A stretch of DNA of 12,293 nucleotides from JBEKCP01 sp050014815 (GTDB lineage Bacteria; Planctomycetota; Planctomycetia; Pirellulales; Thermoguttaceae), in assembly GCA_050014815.1 (NCBI GenBank), contig JBEKCP010000104.1, positions 1 through 12,293 of the forward strand. The letters are read 5' to 3'. Position numbers and translations under genes: made by a program. This document shows, in pieces, positions 1 to 6,820 of this stretch. Below the pieces are notes generated by a model. The model was not told the origin of the DNA. It did not search any database and was given only the letters and a program-made list of their open reading frames with translations. Each line of letters opens with the position of its first letter. Within the stretch, counting starts at the first letter, position 1.

Positions 1-23
1 GGGGCTGGCTCCCCTCACCCCAA

Positions 24-44
24 CCCTCTCCCGGAGGGAGAGGG
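24..44. repeat. Short perfect hairpin repeat downstream of the ExbB-like gene
   Basis: Two 9-base arms, CCCTCTCCC (24-32) and GGGAGAGGG (36-44), are perfectly complementary around a GGA loop. The hairpin lies 6 bases past the stop codon of the channel gene on the minus strand. The surrounding CCCTCACCCCAACCCTCTCCC wording resembles a dispersed palindrome I recall from many GC-rich bacterial genomes. It could act as a transcription terminator or 3'-end stabiliser for the minus-strand operon, but no clear T-tract follows it on that strand. Confidence 0.55.
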
Positions 45-50
45 GGACTT

Positions 51-1025
51 CTATGACTCCGGCGGGGCAAGGTCGAGGGCCGGGGATTCCGCGGCGCCCT
101 TTTCCGCGGCCGGCCTCGGCCGCACGCGGCCCTCCAGCCGCTCCAGTTGCGGCAGGATCGAGCGTGCCGCGTCGTCCACGTTCCGCAAGAGCCGCATGAT
201 GCGGCCCTCGAAGTAGTGGGCCAGCACGCCGGCGGGAATCGCCACGATCAGCCCGGCAAGAGTGCAAATCAACGCGGCGTAAATCCCGGTCGCCAGCGAT
301 TCCGTCTTGTTGGCGCCTGGCGCCATGTGGGCGGTCTGAAAGAAGGCGATGATGACGCCGTAGACCGTTCCGGCCAGGCCGAGCATGGGCGCGAGGTTGA
401 AAGTCAGGCCCTGCCAGCGGACGTTGCTGTACAGCCGCGAGCCCTCGCGCTCGCAGGCCTCGGACAATGCGCGTTCGACGTCGGCGGAGGGCCGGCCCGC
501 CTTGGCCAGCATCGCCCGGAACACGACGGCCGCCGAGGAGGGATACTGCTTGGCGAGCCGCTGGGCCTGGCGGAGGTCCAGATCGCCCTTGCGGCCGGCC
601 AGGGCGCGGATGCCGGCCAGCAGGTCCGTGGGCGCGACCCGGCTCCGCCGCAGGCCCAGGAATCGTTCCAGCGCAAACGTTAGCGCGACCAGCGAGAGGA
701 CCAGGATCGCGTAAAGGGCCCACATGTGGCCGCCCTCGTTCCACACGATCTGGATCAGGTCGAATTTCTCCTGGATCAGGTTGCCCGCCTGGTGGGCGTC
801 TTTCCGGTCCGGCTCGCTCTGGGCCAGCGCGGCGGCGGCGTGCTGGTCGCTCTCTTCGGCCGACAACAGCTTCGTGGCAGGCGGCTTGGCAGCCGTCTTC
901 CCCTTGTCCTGCCCGAGGGCCGACTGAAACCATGCGAAACATAGGGCAAGGCCCAGGCCCACTCCCACCATTGCAGCACGGCGGCAGAAGAGGGCCCAGC
1001 GGGCCAGTTGGTCGTTGTGATTCAT
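51..1025 (-). CDS. MotA/TolQ/ExbB proton channel family protein
   Basis: A 324-residue inner-membrane protein of the MotA/TolQ/ExbB family, which with ExbD/TolR-type partners uses the proton motive force to drive work in the envelope. Residues 1-38 form a signal-peptide-like or first membrane segment (hydrophobic 19-35), followed by an Ala/Lys-rich linker and an acidic, probably periplasmic stretch. A membrane helix spans about 101-125, a cytoplasmic domain about 126-205, and the two conserved channel helices lie at about 206-230 (GLTFNLAPMLGLAGTVYG) and 245-271 (LATGIYAALICTLAGL). The Gly-rich LGLAGTVYG and the TGIYAALICT stretch are the family signatures. The start lies 16 bp downstream of the TPR gene stop, so the two are probably one operon; no strong ribosome-binding site is visible. 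An internal Met at residue 19 is an alternative start but would remove part of the leader. The transported force and partner are inferred from the family. An ExbD-like gene would be expected beyond the left edge. Confidence 0.93.
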   Translation of the reverse strand: MNHNDQLARWALFCRRAAMVGVGLGLALCFAWFQSALGQDKGKTAAKPPATKLLSAEESDQHAAAALAQSEPDRKDAHQAGNLIQEKFDLIQIVWNEGGHMWALYAILVLSLVALTFALERFLGLRRSRVAPTDLLAGIRALAGRKGDLDLRQAQRLAKQYPSSAAVVFRAMLAKAGRPSADVERALSEACEREGSRLYSNVRWQGLTFNLAPMLGLAGTVYGVIIAFFQTAHMAPGANKTESLATGIYAALICTLAGLIVAIPAGVLAHYFEGRIMRLLRNVDDAARSILPQLERLEGRVRPRPAAEKGAAESPALDLAPPES

Positions 1026-1041
1026 CTTGGGATCTGTGGGG

Positions 1042-4000
1042 TTACGGTTGGAGGGCCTTGATTCGCTCTTTGGCCAGGGGGGCCTTGTCGCTGGCGGGAA
1101 ATCTGTCGATCAGTTCCTGGTACTGCTTGACGGCCTGGCTTTTCTTCTGGAGGACCTCGAAGCAGCGGGCCGCCTCGTAGCAGGCGTCGGCCTGCCACTG
1201 CGGGTATCCGTATCCGTAGATGACCCGGAAGAAGCTCTTGACCGCTTCCGCGTGCCGCTTCTGCTGGAACTGGATCTCTCCGATCATGAACTGGGCGCGG
1301 GCCGCCGCTTCGCCGTTGGTCTTGGTCAAGACGTGATCGTACTCGGCCGCCGCCTCGTCGAGTTTGTCGAGGTTCTGGAGGGCCCAGCCCCGCTCGTAGA
1401 GCATCTCGGCGAAGCAGGGCGAGTCGGGAAAATCCTTGACGGCTTGATCCAGGAGATCGAGGGCCTTCTGCCAGTTTTCGTGCCGCTGGGCCGGCTCGGC
1501 CTTCATCAGCCCCAGCGCCTCCGCGCTGTGCAGGAGCACGAGGGCCTGGAAGTCCTTCGACGACGGGCCTTTCGCCTGCTGGTAGGCGGCCAGGGCCTCG
1601 GGGTATTTCTTGAGTTGGAAGAGGCACTCGGCTTCCATGAACGCGGCGTCGGCCGCCAAGGGGCCGCGGGGCCAACTGTCTCGCTGCATGCGGAACGTCC
1701 GCTGGGCCTCGGCCGCGTTGTCCAGGCGGAAGTAGGTCCAGCCGAGCTTGTGGGCGGCCTTCTCCCCCAACTCGCTCTTGCCCGCCTTGTCCAGCGCCGC
1801 CGCGTAGGCCGTGGCCGCCGCCTGGAACTTGCCCGCCTTGTACGCCGCCTCGCCGACGTGGAACTGGCTCTCCGGCCAATGAAAACTGGCCGGACACTGC
1901 TTGACCAACTGGGCGAAGACCTCGACCGCCTCGGCCTCCTTCCCGTCGGCCCTGAGCGCCCAGGCCAGCTTGTAGAGCACCTTGTCGGCGGACGCATAGT
2001 TCGGGTCCTCCTTCAAGAGGGTCCGGAAGGTGGCGGCCGCCTCGTGGGGCTTCTTCAGCTCCACCTGGCACAGGCCGAGGACGTAGCGGGCGTCGGTTTT
2101 CTCGGCCGGCGTGGCGTCCGCGACGCCCAACAGGGCCGCAAGGTCCGGCGCCGCCTCGGCAAACTTGCCAAGTTGGTGCCGGGCTATGCCCCGGGCATAC
2201 CGCGCGCGAGTCACCAGGGCGTGCTGCGGATACTTCGTCACGAGCGTATCCTGGGCGGCCTCCGCCCCGGCGAAATCGTTCTGATCGAACAGGGCCCAGC
2301 CCAGGCCGTAGAGGGCGCGGGGCGCCAGCGGGTCTTGGGGCCACTCGTTGGCCACCCGGCGGTACTCGGCGGCCGCGGTCTTCGGGTCGCCGCCGGCGGC
2401 CGCGTATTCCGCCAGGCGGAAGTGGGCCCGGTCCAGCAGCTTGCTCTCGGAAAACTCGGCCGTGAGCTTCTGTAATGTCTCCTTCGCGCGGGCCGCGCTC
2501 CCCTGACGATAGTAGACGTGGCCCAGCAGCAGGAGCGTCTCGTAGGCCTGACGCCACTTGGGACGGGCGGCCAGCGAGGCCTCCAGGGCCGTGGCCGCAT
2601 CGCCGAATTCGTTCTGCTCCGCCAGATCGGTCCCGAGCAGGTACTGGGCCTCGGCCAGGACATCGCGGTCCTTCACCTGCGGGACCACGGACCGCAGCCA
2701 GGCGACGGCCTCCTTGTATTTCTTGTCGAGGTGCAGGGCGATGGCCCGCCGGACCTTCCAGGTCTCGGCGTCGGCGTGCTGGGGATATTTTTCGATGAGT
2801 TCGGCGTAGAGCTTCTCGGCCTCGCCGAGCCGGCGTTGGCCCAGCCGGGCCTCGGCGGCCACGTAGGTCGCGTCCGGCAGTAGCTTGTGCGCCGCGTACG
2901 CGGCACGGAAAGCGTCGGCGTGCAACTGGGCCGCGGCGAAATCGCCCTGGGCCAGCGCCAGGCGGCAGGCCGAGTACAGGGCCTGCGGCGCGACCGGGTC
3001 TTTCGGATACTTCGTGGCCACCGCCGCGTAGATCCCGACCGCCTCGCCGCGCCGCGCGGGGATCTCGGCAACGGCGTCGGCCCGATCCAGGACCAGCGGG
3101 GCGGCCTGGGGGAGGTTCCCCGCGGCGGCCAACATCTTCTCCACCAGCGCCAGCGCCTCGGCCGGCCGTTTCTCCTCCAGGAGATTTCCCGTCAGGACGT
3201 CGCACTCCTTCAGGGCGGCCTCGATCTGCTTCGAGCCGGGGAACTTCGCCGGAATCGAGGCCAGCAGCTCGCCCGCCTGGTCATACTTCTTCAACTGCCC
3301 CAGGGCCACCGCCTGGCGGAGCGTGGCCAGATCGGCCATGGCGAAGCCTTTCCTGGCCGCGGCATTGGCAAACCACTCCGCCGCCGGCTGCTGCTGACCG
3401 GATGCCAACAACGTCTCGCCCCGGCGCATGACGACTTCGGGGACCAGGGGGCTCTCGGGATACTTCTTCAGGAAATCGTCATAGGCCTTTGCCGCCTCGG
3501 AGGGCCGCTTCAACTCCTCCTCGGTCACCCCGAGGGCATAAAGGATGTCGGCCAGGAGTTTCTCGTCGGGTCCTTCGACGACGGCGCGGGAGTAGAACTT
3601 CACCGCGTCGTCCTTCCGGTCGCGGTAATAGGCGCAGTCGCCCCGCGTAAACAAGGCCCGGGCAAGGGACTTGCTCTTCGGATAGTTCTTGATCAGCGTG
3701 TCGAGGGTTGCGGCCGCGGCGTCGAAAAGCTCAGGCTTACCTCCCCGGGCCAGCCTGAACTGCGTTACGCCCAGGTAAAGCAAGGTCGCGTCCATCGACT
3801 CGAACTTCGGATAGCTCTTGACGACCGTCTCGAAGCACTGCCGGGCGGCGTCCAACTGGTTGGCCTGAAGATGGCAGACACCGAGGTAGTGCTGGGCTCG
3901 GTCCAGGCGGGAATCCGCCGGGTAGGACTTGATGAACTTCGTCCACTCCTCGGCGGCCAGGTCATAGACCCCGCGATTCTGAAAAGCCACCGCTGCCATG

Positions 4001-4110
4001 TACTGCCGCGTGGCCGTCTCCACGTCCTCGGCGGAGACCGCGGGGACATGGAAGAATCCCGCACCGGCCCATACTGCTAGACCGCAGCAGAGACGCACGA
4101 GAGCCTTCAT
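1042..4110 (-). CDS. Large secreted tetratricopeptide-repeat protein
   Basis: About 1022 residues. I chose the ATG at 4108-4110 because it is preceded by GAGGT with 7 bases of spacing and begins a clear signal peptide (residues 1-27, MKALVRLCC... ending PAVSA before ED). The open frame continues upstream to 4557 but only through repeat DNA. The whole mature chain is a solenoid of TPR-like helical pairs of 35-40 residues, roughly two dozen by eye, with recurring Y-x-L-G, A-x-x-x-F and Y-P-x-S/D signatures such as KSYPADS, KNYPKSK and KKYPESP. This resembles the YbgF/BamD type of TPR (Pfam TPR_6). It is likely a periplasmic scaffold. The downstream gene, 16 bp away on the same strand, is a TolQ/ExbB-type channel, so a role in an energised envelope complex, analogous to YbgF with Tol-Pal, is a reasonable inference. 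No catalytic domain is visible. The binding partner is unknown. Confidence 0.92.
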   Translation of the reverse strand: MKALVRLCCGLAVWAGAGFFHVPAVSAEDVETATRQYMAAVAFQNRGVYDLAAEEWTKFIKSYPADSRLDRAQHYLGVCHLQANQLDAARQCFETVVKSYPKFESMDATLLYLGVTQFRLARGGKPELFDAAAATLDTLIKNYPKSKSLARALFTRGDCAYYRDRKDDAVKFYSRAVVEGPDEKLLADILYALGVTEEELKRPSEAAKAYDDFLKKYPESPLVPEVVMRRGETLLASGQQQPAAEWFANAAARKGFAMADLATLRQAVALGQLKKYDQAGELLASIPAKFPGSKQIEAALKECDVLTGNLLEEKRPAEALALVEKMLAAAGNLPQAAPLVLDRADAVAEIPARRGEAVGIYAAVATKYPKDPVAPQALYSACRLALAQGDFAAAQLHADAFRAAYAAHKLLPDATYVAAEARLGQRRLGEAEKLYAELIEKYPQHADAETWKVRRAIALHLDKKYKEAVAWLRSVVPQVKDRDVLAEAQYLLGTDLAEQNEFGDAATALEASLAARPKWRQAYETLLLLGHVYYRQGSAARAKETLQKLTAEFSESKLLDRAHFRLAEYAAAGGDPKTAAAEYRRVANEWPQDPLAPRALYGLGWALFDQNDFAGAEAAQDTLVTKYPQHALVTRARYARGIARHQLGKFAEAAPDLAALLGVADATPAEKTDARYVLGLCQVELKKPHEAAATFRTLLKEDPNYASADKVLYKLAWALRADGKEAEAVEVFAQLVKQCPASFHWPESQFHVGEAAYKAGKFQAAATAYAAALDKAGKSELGEKAAHKLGWTYFRLDNAAEAQRTFRMQRDSWPRGPLAADAAFMEAECLFQLKKYPEALAAYQQAKGPSSKDFQALVLLHSAEALGLMKAEPAQRHENWQKALDLLDQAVKDFPDSPCFAEMLYERGWALQNLDKLDEAAAEYDHVLTKTNGEAAARAQFMIGEIQFQQKRHAEAVKSFFRVIYGYGYPQWQADACYEAARCFEVLQKKSQAVKQYQELIDRFPASDKAPLAKERIKALQP

Positions 4111-4130
4111 TACCGATACCTCGGCGAAAT

Positions 4131-4248
4131 CGTAGGTGGGTCGGTGGGCACCATGCCAGACCATGCTTCGCATGGCACCCGGTTGGTGGAATCGTAGGGC
4201 GGGTTGCGGGCGCCGACGCCTCGTGTCAGTGCCCGCGGCCCACCTTAC
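4131..4248. repeat. Degenerate composite inverted repeat
   Basis: The block contains a perfect small hairpin, CCATGC-TTC-GCATGG (4161-4175). It also has a longer imperfect pair: 4194-4213 (GTAGGGCGGGTTGCGGGCGC) against 4229-4248 (GTGCCCGCGGCCCACCTTAC). In plus-strand RNA this 20-position stem would have four G-U wobbles and only one true mismatch (C with A). The left edge, 4132-4150, is a second related copy of the terminal sequence (GTAGGTGGG...GGGCA). It looks like a decayed or variant copy of a planctomycete-type dispersed palindrome. No transposase is present. Confidence 0.5.
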
Positions 4249-4294
4249 TATCATAACCGCCCGGAGGCGAGCAATACAGTCCCCTCCCTGCGCC

Positions 4295-4400
4295 GGGTGG
4301 CCCGGATAGCTTTGCCTATCCGGGCCGCGTTGGCGGCAAGGGTCTTCGGCACGGCCTCCTGTGCCTTCGGCGCCCCGATAGCAAGCTATCGGGGCCACCC
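4295..4400. repeat. Composite palindromic element with two hairpins and outer inverted repeat
   Basis: Outer arms GGGTGGCCC (4295-4303) and GGGCCACCC (4392-4400) are perfect complements enclosing two strong hairpins. The first pairs GGCCCGGATAG (4299-4309) with CTATCCGGGCC (4316-4326) around a 6-base loop. The second pairs GCCCCGATAGC (4372-4382) with GCTATCGGGGC (4385-4395), nearly loop-free on paper. About 45 bp between the hairpins show no obvious structure. The element ends 10 bp before the chosen TerC-family start codon, so it may form part of that gene's 5' leader. The design, with paired hairpins sharing the GGATAG/GATAG core, resembles a small non-autonomous mobile palindrome. Confidence 0.65.
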
Positions 4401-4410
4401 GCGACCCGCT

Positions 4411-5460
4411 ATGATGGGCCATGGCCGGCACCGGAAACGCACCCAGCGCGTGAGAAATCCCTTGCAGTCGAACTCGCCACCCATCGAACCCTGGCAGTGG
4501 GTCGCCTTTGGGGCGCTGGTGGCGGGGCTCTTGGCTGCGGACCTGCTGGTCTTTCACCGTCGGCCTCGAACCCCCTCGCTATGGGGGTCATTCGGCGCAG
4601 TCGCCCTGTGGTGCCTGCTGGCCATGGGATTCAATGTCTTCATCGCCTGGTGGCGGGGCGGAACGGCCGGCCTCCAGTTCCTCACCGGCTATCTGCTGGA
4701 ATGGTCGCTGTCGATAGATAATGTCTTCGTATTCGCCGTCATCTTCCGCTATTTTCAAGTCCCCTCGCATTACCAATACCGCGTATTGTTCTGGGGAATC
4801 CTCGGGGCAATTCTGATGCGGCTGGGGTTCATCCTGGCGGGGGCGGCCCTGGTGGCCCGGTTCCACGTGGTGCTGCCGCTGTTGGGGTTGCTCCTGCTCT
4901 ACACGGCCTTGAGGCTGGCCCGGCCCGGCGCCGACCAAATCGATCCGGACCGGAACCTCGTGCTACGGCTGGCCCGCCGCTGGCTCCCCATGAGCCGCAA
5001 GACCCTGGCCGATCGCGGCCCGGCCGAATGCGGCGGGGCCTTCCTCGTCCGAGAAGACGGGCGGCTGCGGGTCACGCCCTTGTTGCTGGTCTTGCTGGTG
5101 ATCGAGACGAGCGACCTCCTCTTTGCCGTCGACAGCGTCCCCGCCATCTTCGGAATTACCCGCGACCCCTTCATCATCTTCACGTCGAACATCTTCGCCA
5201 TCTTGGGGCTCCGGGCACTGTACTTCCTGCTGGCCGGCGTCATGCGGTTGTTCCGGCACCTGCACTACGGCCTGGCGGCCGCGGTGGGCTTCGTCGGCCT
5301 GAAGATGATCGGCGAGTGGCTCTTTCCGCGCGGAGAAGGCGGCGATCTGGTGCCCATCGGGCTCTCGCTCGGGATCATTGCCGGGCTGTTGGCGGCGGCG
5401 ATCGTCGCCTCGCTCATTTCCCAGCGCCGCCAACGGGCGGAGGACCGGCGAAGAGAATGA
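4411..5460 (+). CDS. TerC/Alx family integral membrane protein
   Basis: If started at the ATG at 4411 this is a 349-residue polytopic inner-membrane protein of the TerC family (Pfam PF03741), close in length to E. coli Alx, which has been linked to manganese homeostasis. Hydrophobic segments occur at about 29-48, 57-80, 92-112, 124-149, 152-170, 222-247, 254-277, 289-304 and 314-336. The family's conserved acidic residues are seen in the SIDN motif (D103, N104) and in ETSDLLFAVDSVPA (E232, D235, D241), which sit in or near membrane helices and are thought to contact metal. A polar cytoplasmic loop lies at about 171-221. The start is uncertain: 4411 lacks a Shine-Dalgarno sequence and directly follows a palindromic element; in-frame GTG 4450 and TTG 4462 are alternatives that keep all membrane segments. 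No yybP-ykoY-type manganese riboswitch was recognised upstream. The 3' end overlaps the convergent gene by 47 bp. Confidence 0.92.
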   Translation: MMGHGRHRKRTQRVRNPLQSNSPPIEPWQWVAFGALVAGLLAADLLVFHRRPRTPSLWGSFGAVALWCLLAMGFNVFIAWWRGGTAGLQFLTGYLLEWSLSIDNVFVFAVIFRYFQVPSHYQYRVLFWGILGAILMRLGFILAGAALVARFHVVLPLLGLLLLYTALRLARPGADQIDPDRNLVLRLARRWLPMSRKTLADRGPAECGGAFLVREDGRLRVTPLLLVLLVIETSDLLFAVDSVPAIFGITRDPFIIFTSNIFAILGLRALYFLLAGVMRLFRHLHYGLAAAVGFVGLKMIGEWLFPRGEGGDLVPIGLSLGIIAGLLAAAIVASLISQRRQRAEDRRRE

Positions 5461-6361
5461 CCCGGTACTTCAACACCAGCGGCTTGCCGGGCTCAAGCGT
5501 GATCGGCTCCAGCCCCGGATACGATACGTTCAAGAAGCCGAACCCGTGCCGCAAGAGCCAGCCGTTCTTGGGATAACCCGGGTTCGACGGCACGTCTTCC
5601 ACGCGGGCGCCGGCGGGTCTTCCATGGAAGACGCCGCTGATCTCCGCCCAGGGATGCCGGGCCAACACACCATCCTTCTCGGCGATGCCCTCGTCGGTGC
5701 GAATGACGGTCTTCGCGCTCCCGCCGTCGCGGGGAGCGAAGCGGAAGCAGAAGCCGCCGAAGCCCTTCTTGCCCTCCGGCGTGCCGGCGATCTGGACCGG
5801 CCGGTCCACGGCATCCAGCCGCAGTGTAAACTCCAGGAGCCGCCGGCCCTCGGACGCCGCGTGCGCGAGGATCTCGACCTCTTCACTAACGAACTTCCGA
5901 TCGCCGTCGAACCAGCCGTTCTCGACCGCCAGCCGGGCCACTGCGCCGCCGGTCTCCCGCGCCTTCCAGCCGACGAATCGCTGCTGGAATTCCTTGACGG
6001 TCCAGATGTCCCCCTTCTTCCCGCCGACGGTCACCTCCGACCACATCCACGAGATGCCGCGGTGGTGCGGGTGGTCCTTGTTGAAATCGTCCGTGAGGAC
6101 CGTGCCGTCCGGGGCGTAGACGGGGTGCAGATACGACGACCGCCGCATCGACTCCGGGAAGCCCGGCGCCAGGATCATGCCGAAGTTGTAGACGAACACC
6201 GGCTTGCCGCCGTCGGACAACTCCAGCCCGGTCGGGCTCACCTGGCGGAACTCGAAGGAACCCGTGCCTCCGGCCGCCTGGCTCGGTCCCAGAACGGCTC
6301 CCGCCGTCACAAGCCAGGCTTGGACCAGACGACTGCACAGCGATCGTTGCCGCACGTCCAT
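5414..6361 (-). CDS. Secreted DUF6807/PmoA-like protein
   Basis: A 315-residue protein of the family annotated in Pfam as PmoA or DUF6807, common and multi-copy in Planctomycetota and Bacteroidota. Despite the name it is not related in an obvious way to particulate methane monooxygenase, and its reaction is not established. Seen in the sequence: a signal peptide at 1-30 (hydrophobic VQAWLVTAGAVLG, cleavage near AA|GG), a typical core at 77-103 with HPVYAPDG and DHPHHRG, whose clustered His residues could bind metal or substrate, and a C-terminal beta-rich part with GFGFLNVSYPG at 273-283. I chose the ATG at 6361 because it is preceded by GGAG 8 bases upstream; an ATG 7 codons earlier (6382) has no such site. 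The gene is convergent with, and overlaps, the TerC-family gene. An export role in carbohydrate or cell-surface chemistry is only a guess from the company the family keeps. Confidence 0.85.
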   Translation of the reverse strand: MDVRQRSLCSRLVQAWLVTAGAVLGPSQAAGGTGSFEFRQVSPTGLELSDGGKPVFVYNFGMILAPGFPESMRRSSYLHPVYAPDGTVLTDDFNKDHPHHRGISWMWSEVTVGGKKGDIWTVKEFQQRFVGWKARETGGAVARLAVENGWFDGDRKFVSEEVEILAHAASEGRRLLEFTLRLDAVDRPVQIAGTPEGKKGFGGFCFRFAPRDGGSAKTVIRTDEGIAEKDGVLARHPWAEISGVFHGRPAGARVEDVPSNPGYPKNGWLLRHGFGFLNVSYPGLEPITLEPGKPLVLKYRVILFAGPPPVGGAGK

Positions 6362-6514
6362 AGTGGTTCTCCGTAAGTACATGTCGCCGCGAACGTTACG
6401 GTTGATCCTGGGAGCGTGAAAGGATCAGCCGCTTTCAAGGCGTAGTGTTTTCTGTTTGTGTTCCGGGTGAAGGGCCTGTCTGAGCCGTTGGCGGCTTTCA
6501 CCTGCCCACCTCCG

Positions 6515-6543
6515 ATGATACATACCGAGTCGAACAGGTTCAA
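6515..6543 (-). promoter_or_regulatory. Possible sigma-70-type promoter for the DUF6807-like gene
   Basis: On the minus strand TTGAAC (plus 6538-6543) and TATCAT (plus 6515-6520) are separated by exactly 17 bp, matching 4 of 6 and 5 of 6 consensus positions, with TG directly before the -10. Transcription would begin near 6508 and leave a leader of roughly 147 nt before the start at 6361. This is a pattern match only; promoter consensus in this phylum is poorly defined. Confidence 0.27.
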
Positions 6544-6566
6544 CTCGCGGCGAGGGGCAGCGGTTT

Positions 6567-6699
6567 GCCCGGATTATTCATGGCCAAACACTAGCCCGAA
6601 GCGCAAGCGAGGGACTGCCAACGAGTTCCCCCTCGCTTGCGCGTCGGGCTAGTGTCGAGCAAACTGCGCCCCTATGCCGTGCCCATGAATAATCCGGGC
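6567..6699. repeat. 133-bp nested palindromic element (MITE-like)
   Basis: Outer arms of 17 bp at 6567-6583 (GCCCGGATTATTCATGG) and 6683-6699 are perfect complements. Nested inside are arms of 26 bp at 6588-6613 and 6630-6655 (beginning ACACTAGCCCGA) with a single mismatch, closing a 16-base loop. The right spacer (6656-6682) is longer than the left (6584-6587), so the structure is asymmetric. The core containing CTAGCCCGA and GCGCAAGCGAGGG resembles short palindromes I recall as frequent in Pirellula-type planctomycete genomes. There is no open reading frame or transposase in it, so it would be non-autonomous or a structural repeat. It lies between two minus-strand genes and could also end transcription of the upstream pseudopilin operon. 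Confidence 0.75.
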
Positions 6700-6820
6700 T
6701 AACGCCAGTGCCATTCATGTCAAGAACCGTTTCCAGACACTTTTCCCTCTCCGGACAGGAAACCGTGAAGACAATGGTTCCTCACACCTTTTCCCGCTCC
6801 GCTCAATGGCACGCACACTT

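Larger units (their letters stand above)
4111..4410. other. Divergent intergenic gap rich in palindromic repeats
   Basis: These 300 bp lie between the starts of the TPR gene (minus) and the TerC-family gene (plus). An open frame crosses the gap in phase with the TerC gene from 4204, but it runs through inverted repeats and has no protein-like composition, so I treat the gap as non-coding. It holds two palindromic blocks, described separately (4131-4248 and 4295-4400). No convincing paired -35/-10 promoter was found in either direction. Confidence 0.6.
6362..6820. other. 459-bp gap with a nested palindrome and a possible promoter
   Basis: Both flanking genes are on the minus strand. The gap holds a possible sigma-70-like promoter (6515-6543) and a large nested palindrome (6567-6699). 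The remaining stretch 6700-6820 shows no feature I can support. An open frame at 6307-6543 on the minus strand overlaps the start of the DUF6807-like gene and is considered spurious. Confidence 0.6.

Noticed and set aside
1027..2475. 482-codon open frame on the plus strand opposite the TPR gene
   Set aside because: It lies fully antisense to a clear repeat protein; its Gly/Leu/Arg/Val-rich sequence mirrors the repeat codons and has no recognisable domain.
1022..3205. 727-codon open frame on the minus strand in another phase of the TPR gene
   Set aside because: It is extremely rich in Gly, Arg, Pro and Ala, as expected from an off-frame reading of GC-rich DNA, and it covers the real TPR frame.
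2887..4080. 397-codon plus-strand open frame opposite the TPR gene
   Set aside because: Same reason: antisense shadow with no domain and no start signal.
4173..4188. TGGCAC as a possible sigma-54 promoter -24 box
   Set aside because: The required TGC-type -12 element is missing at the correct spacing and the site lies within a palindromic repeat.
4204..4410. N-terminal extension of the TerC-family frame back to 4204
   Set aside because: The extra 69 codons are made of inverted repeats and have no protein character; the family begins near the first membrane helix.
4111..4557. N-terminal extension of the TPR frame up to 4557
   Set aside because: A start at 4110 has a ribosome-binding site and opens a signal peptide; the extension covers repeats and the opposite gene.
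5414..6361. True methane monooxygenase subunit PmoA
   Set aside because: The protein is soluble and exported, with no series of membrane helices; only the Pfam family label shares the name.
6307..6543. 78-codon minus-strand frame, with an internal GTG after GGAGGT
   Set aside because: It overlaps the start of the DUF6807-like gene out of frame and has no recognisable feature; the GGAGGT site is noted but not enough to call a gene.
6567..6699. CRISPR-like or tRNA-like structure
   Set aside because: There is one nested palindrome, no spaced direct repeats, and no cloverleaf or anticodon arm.
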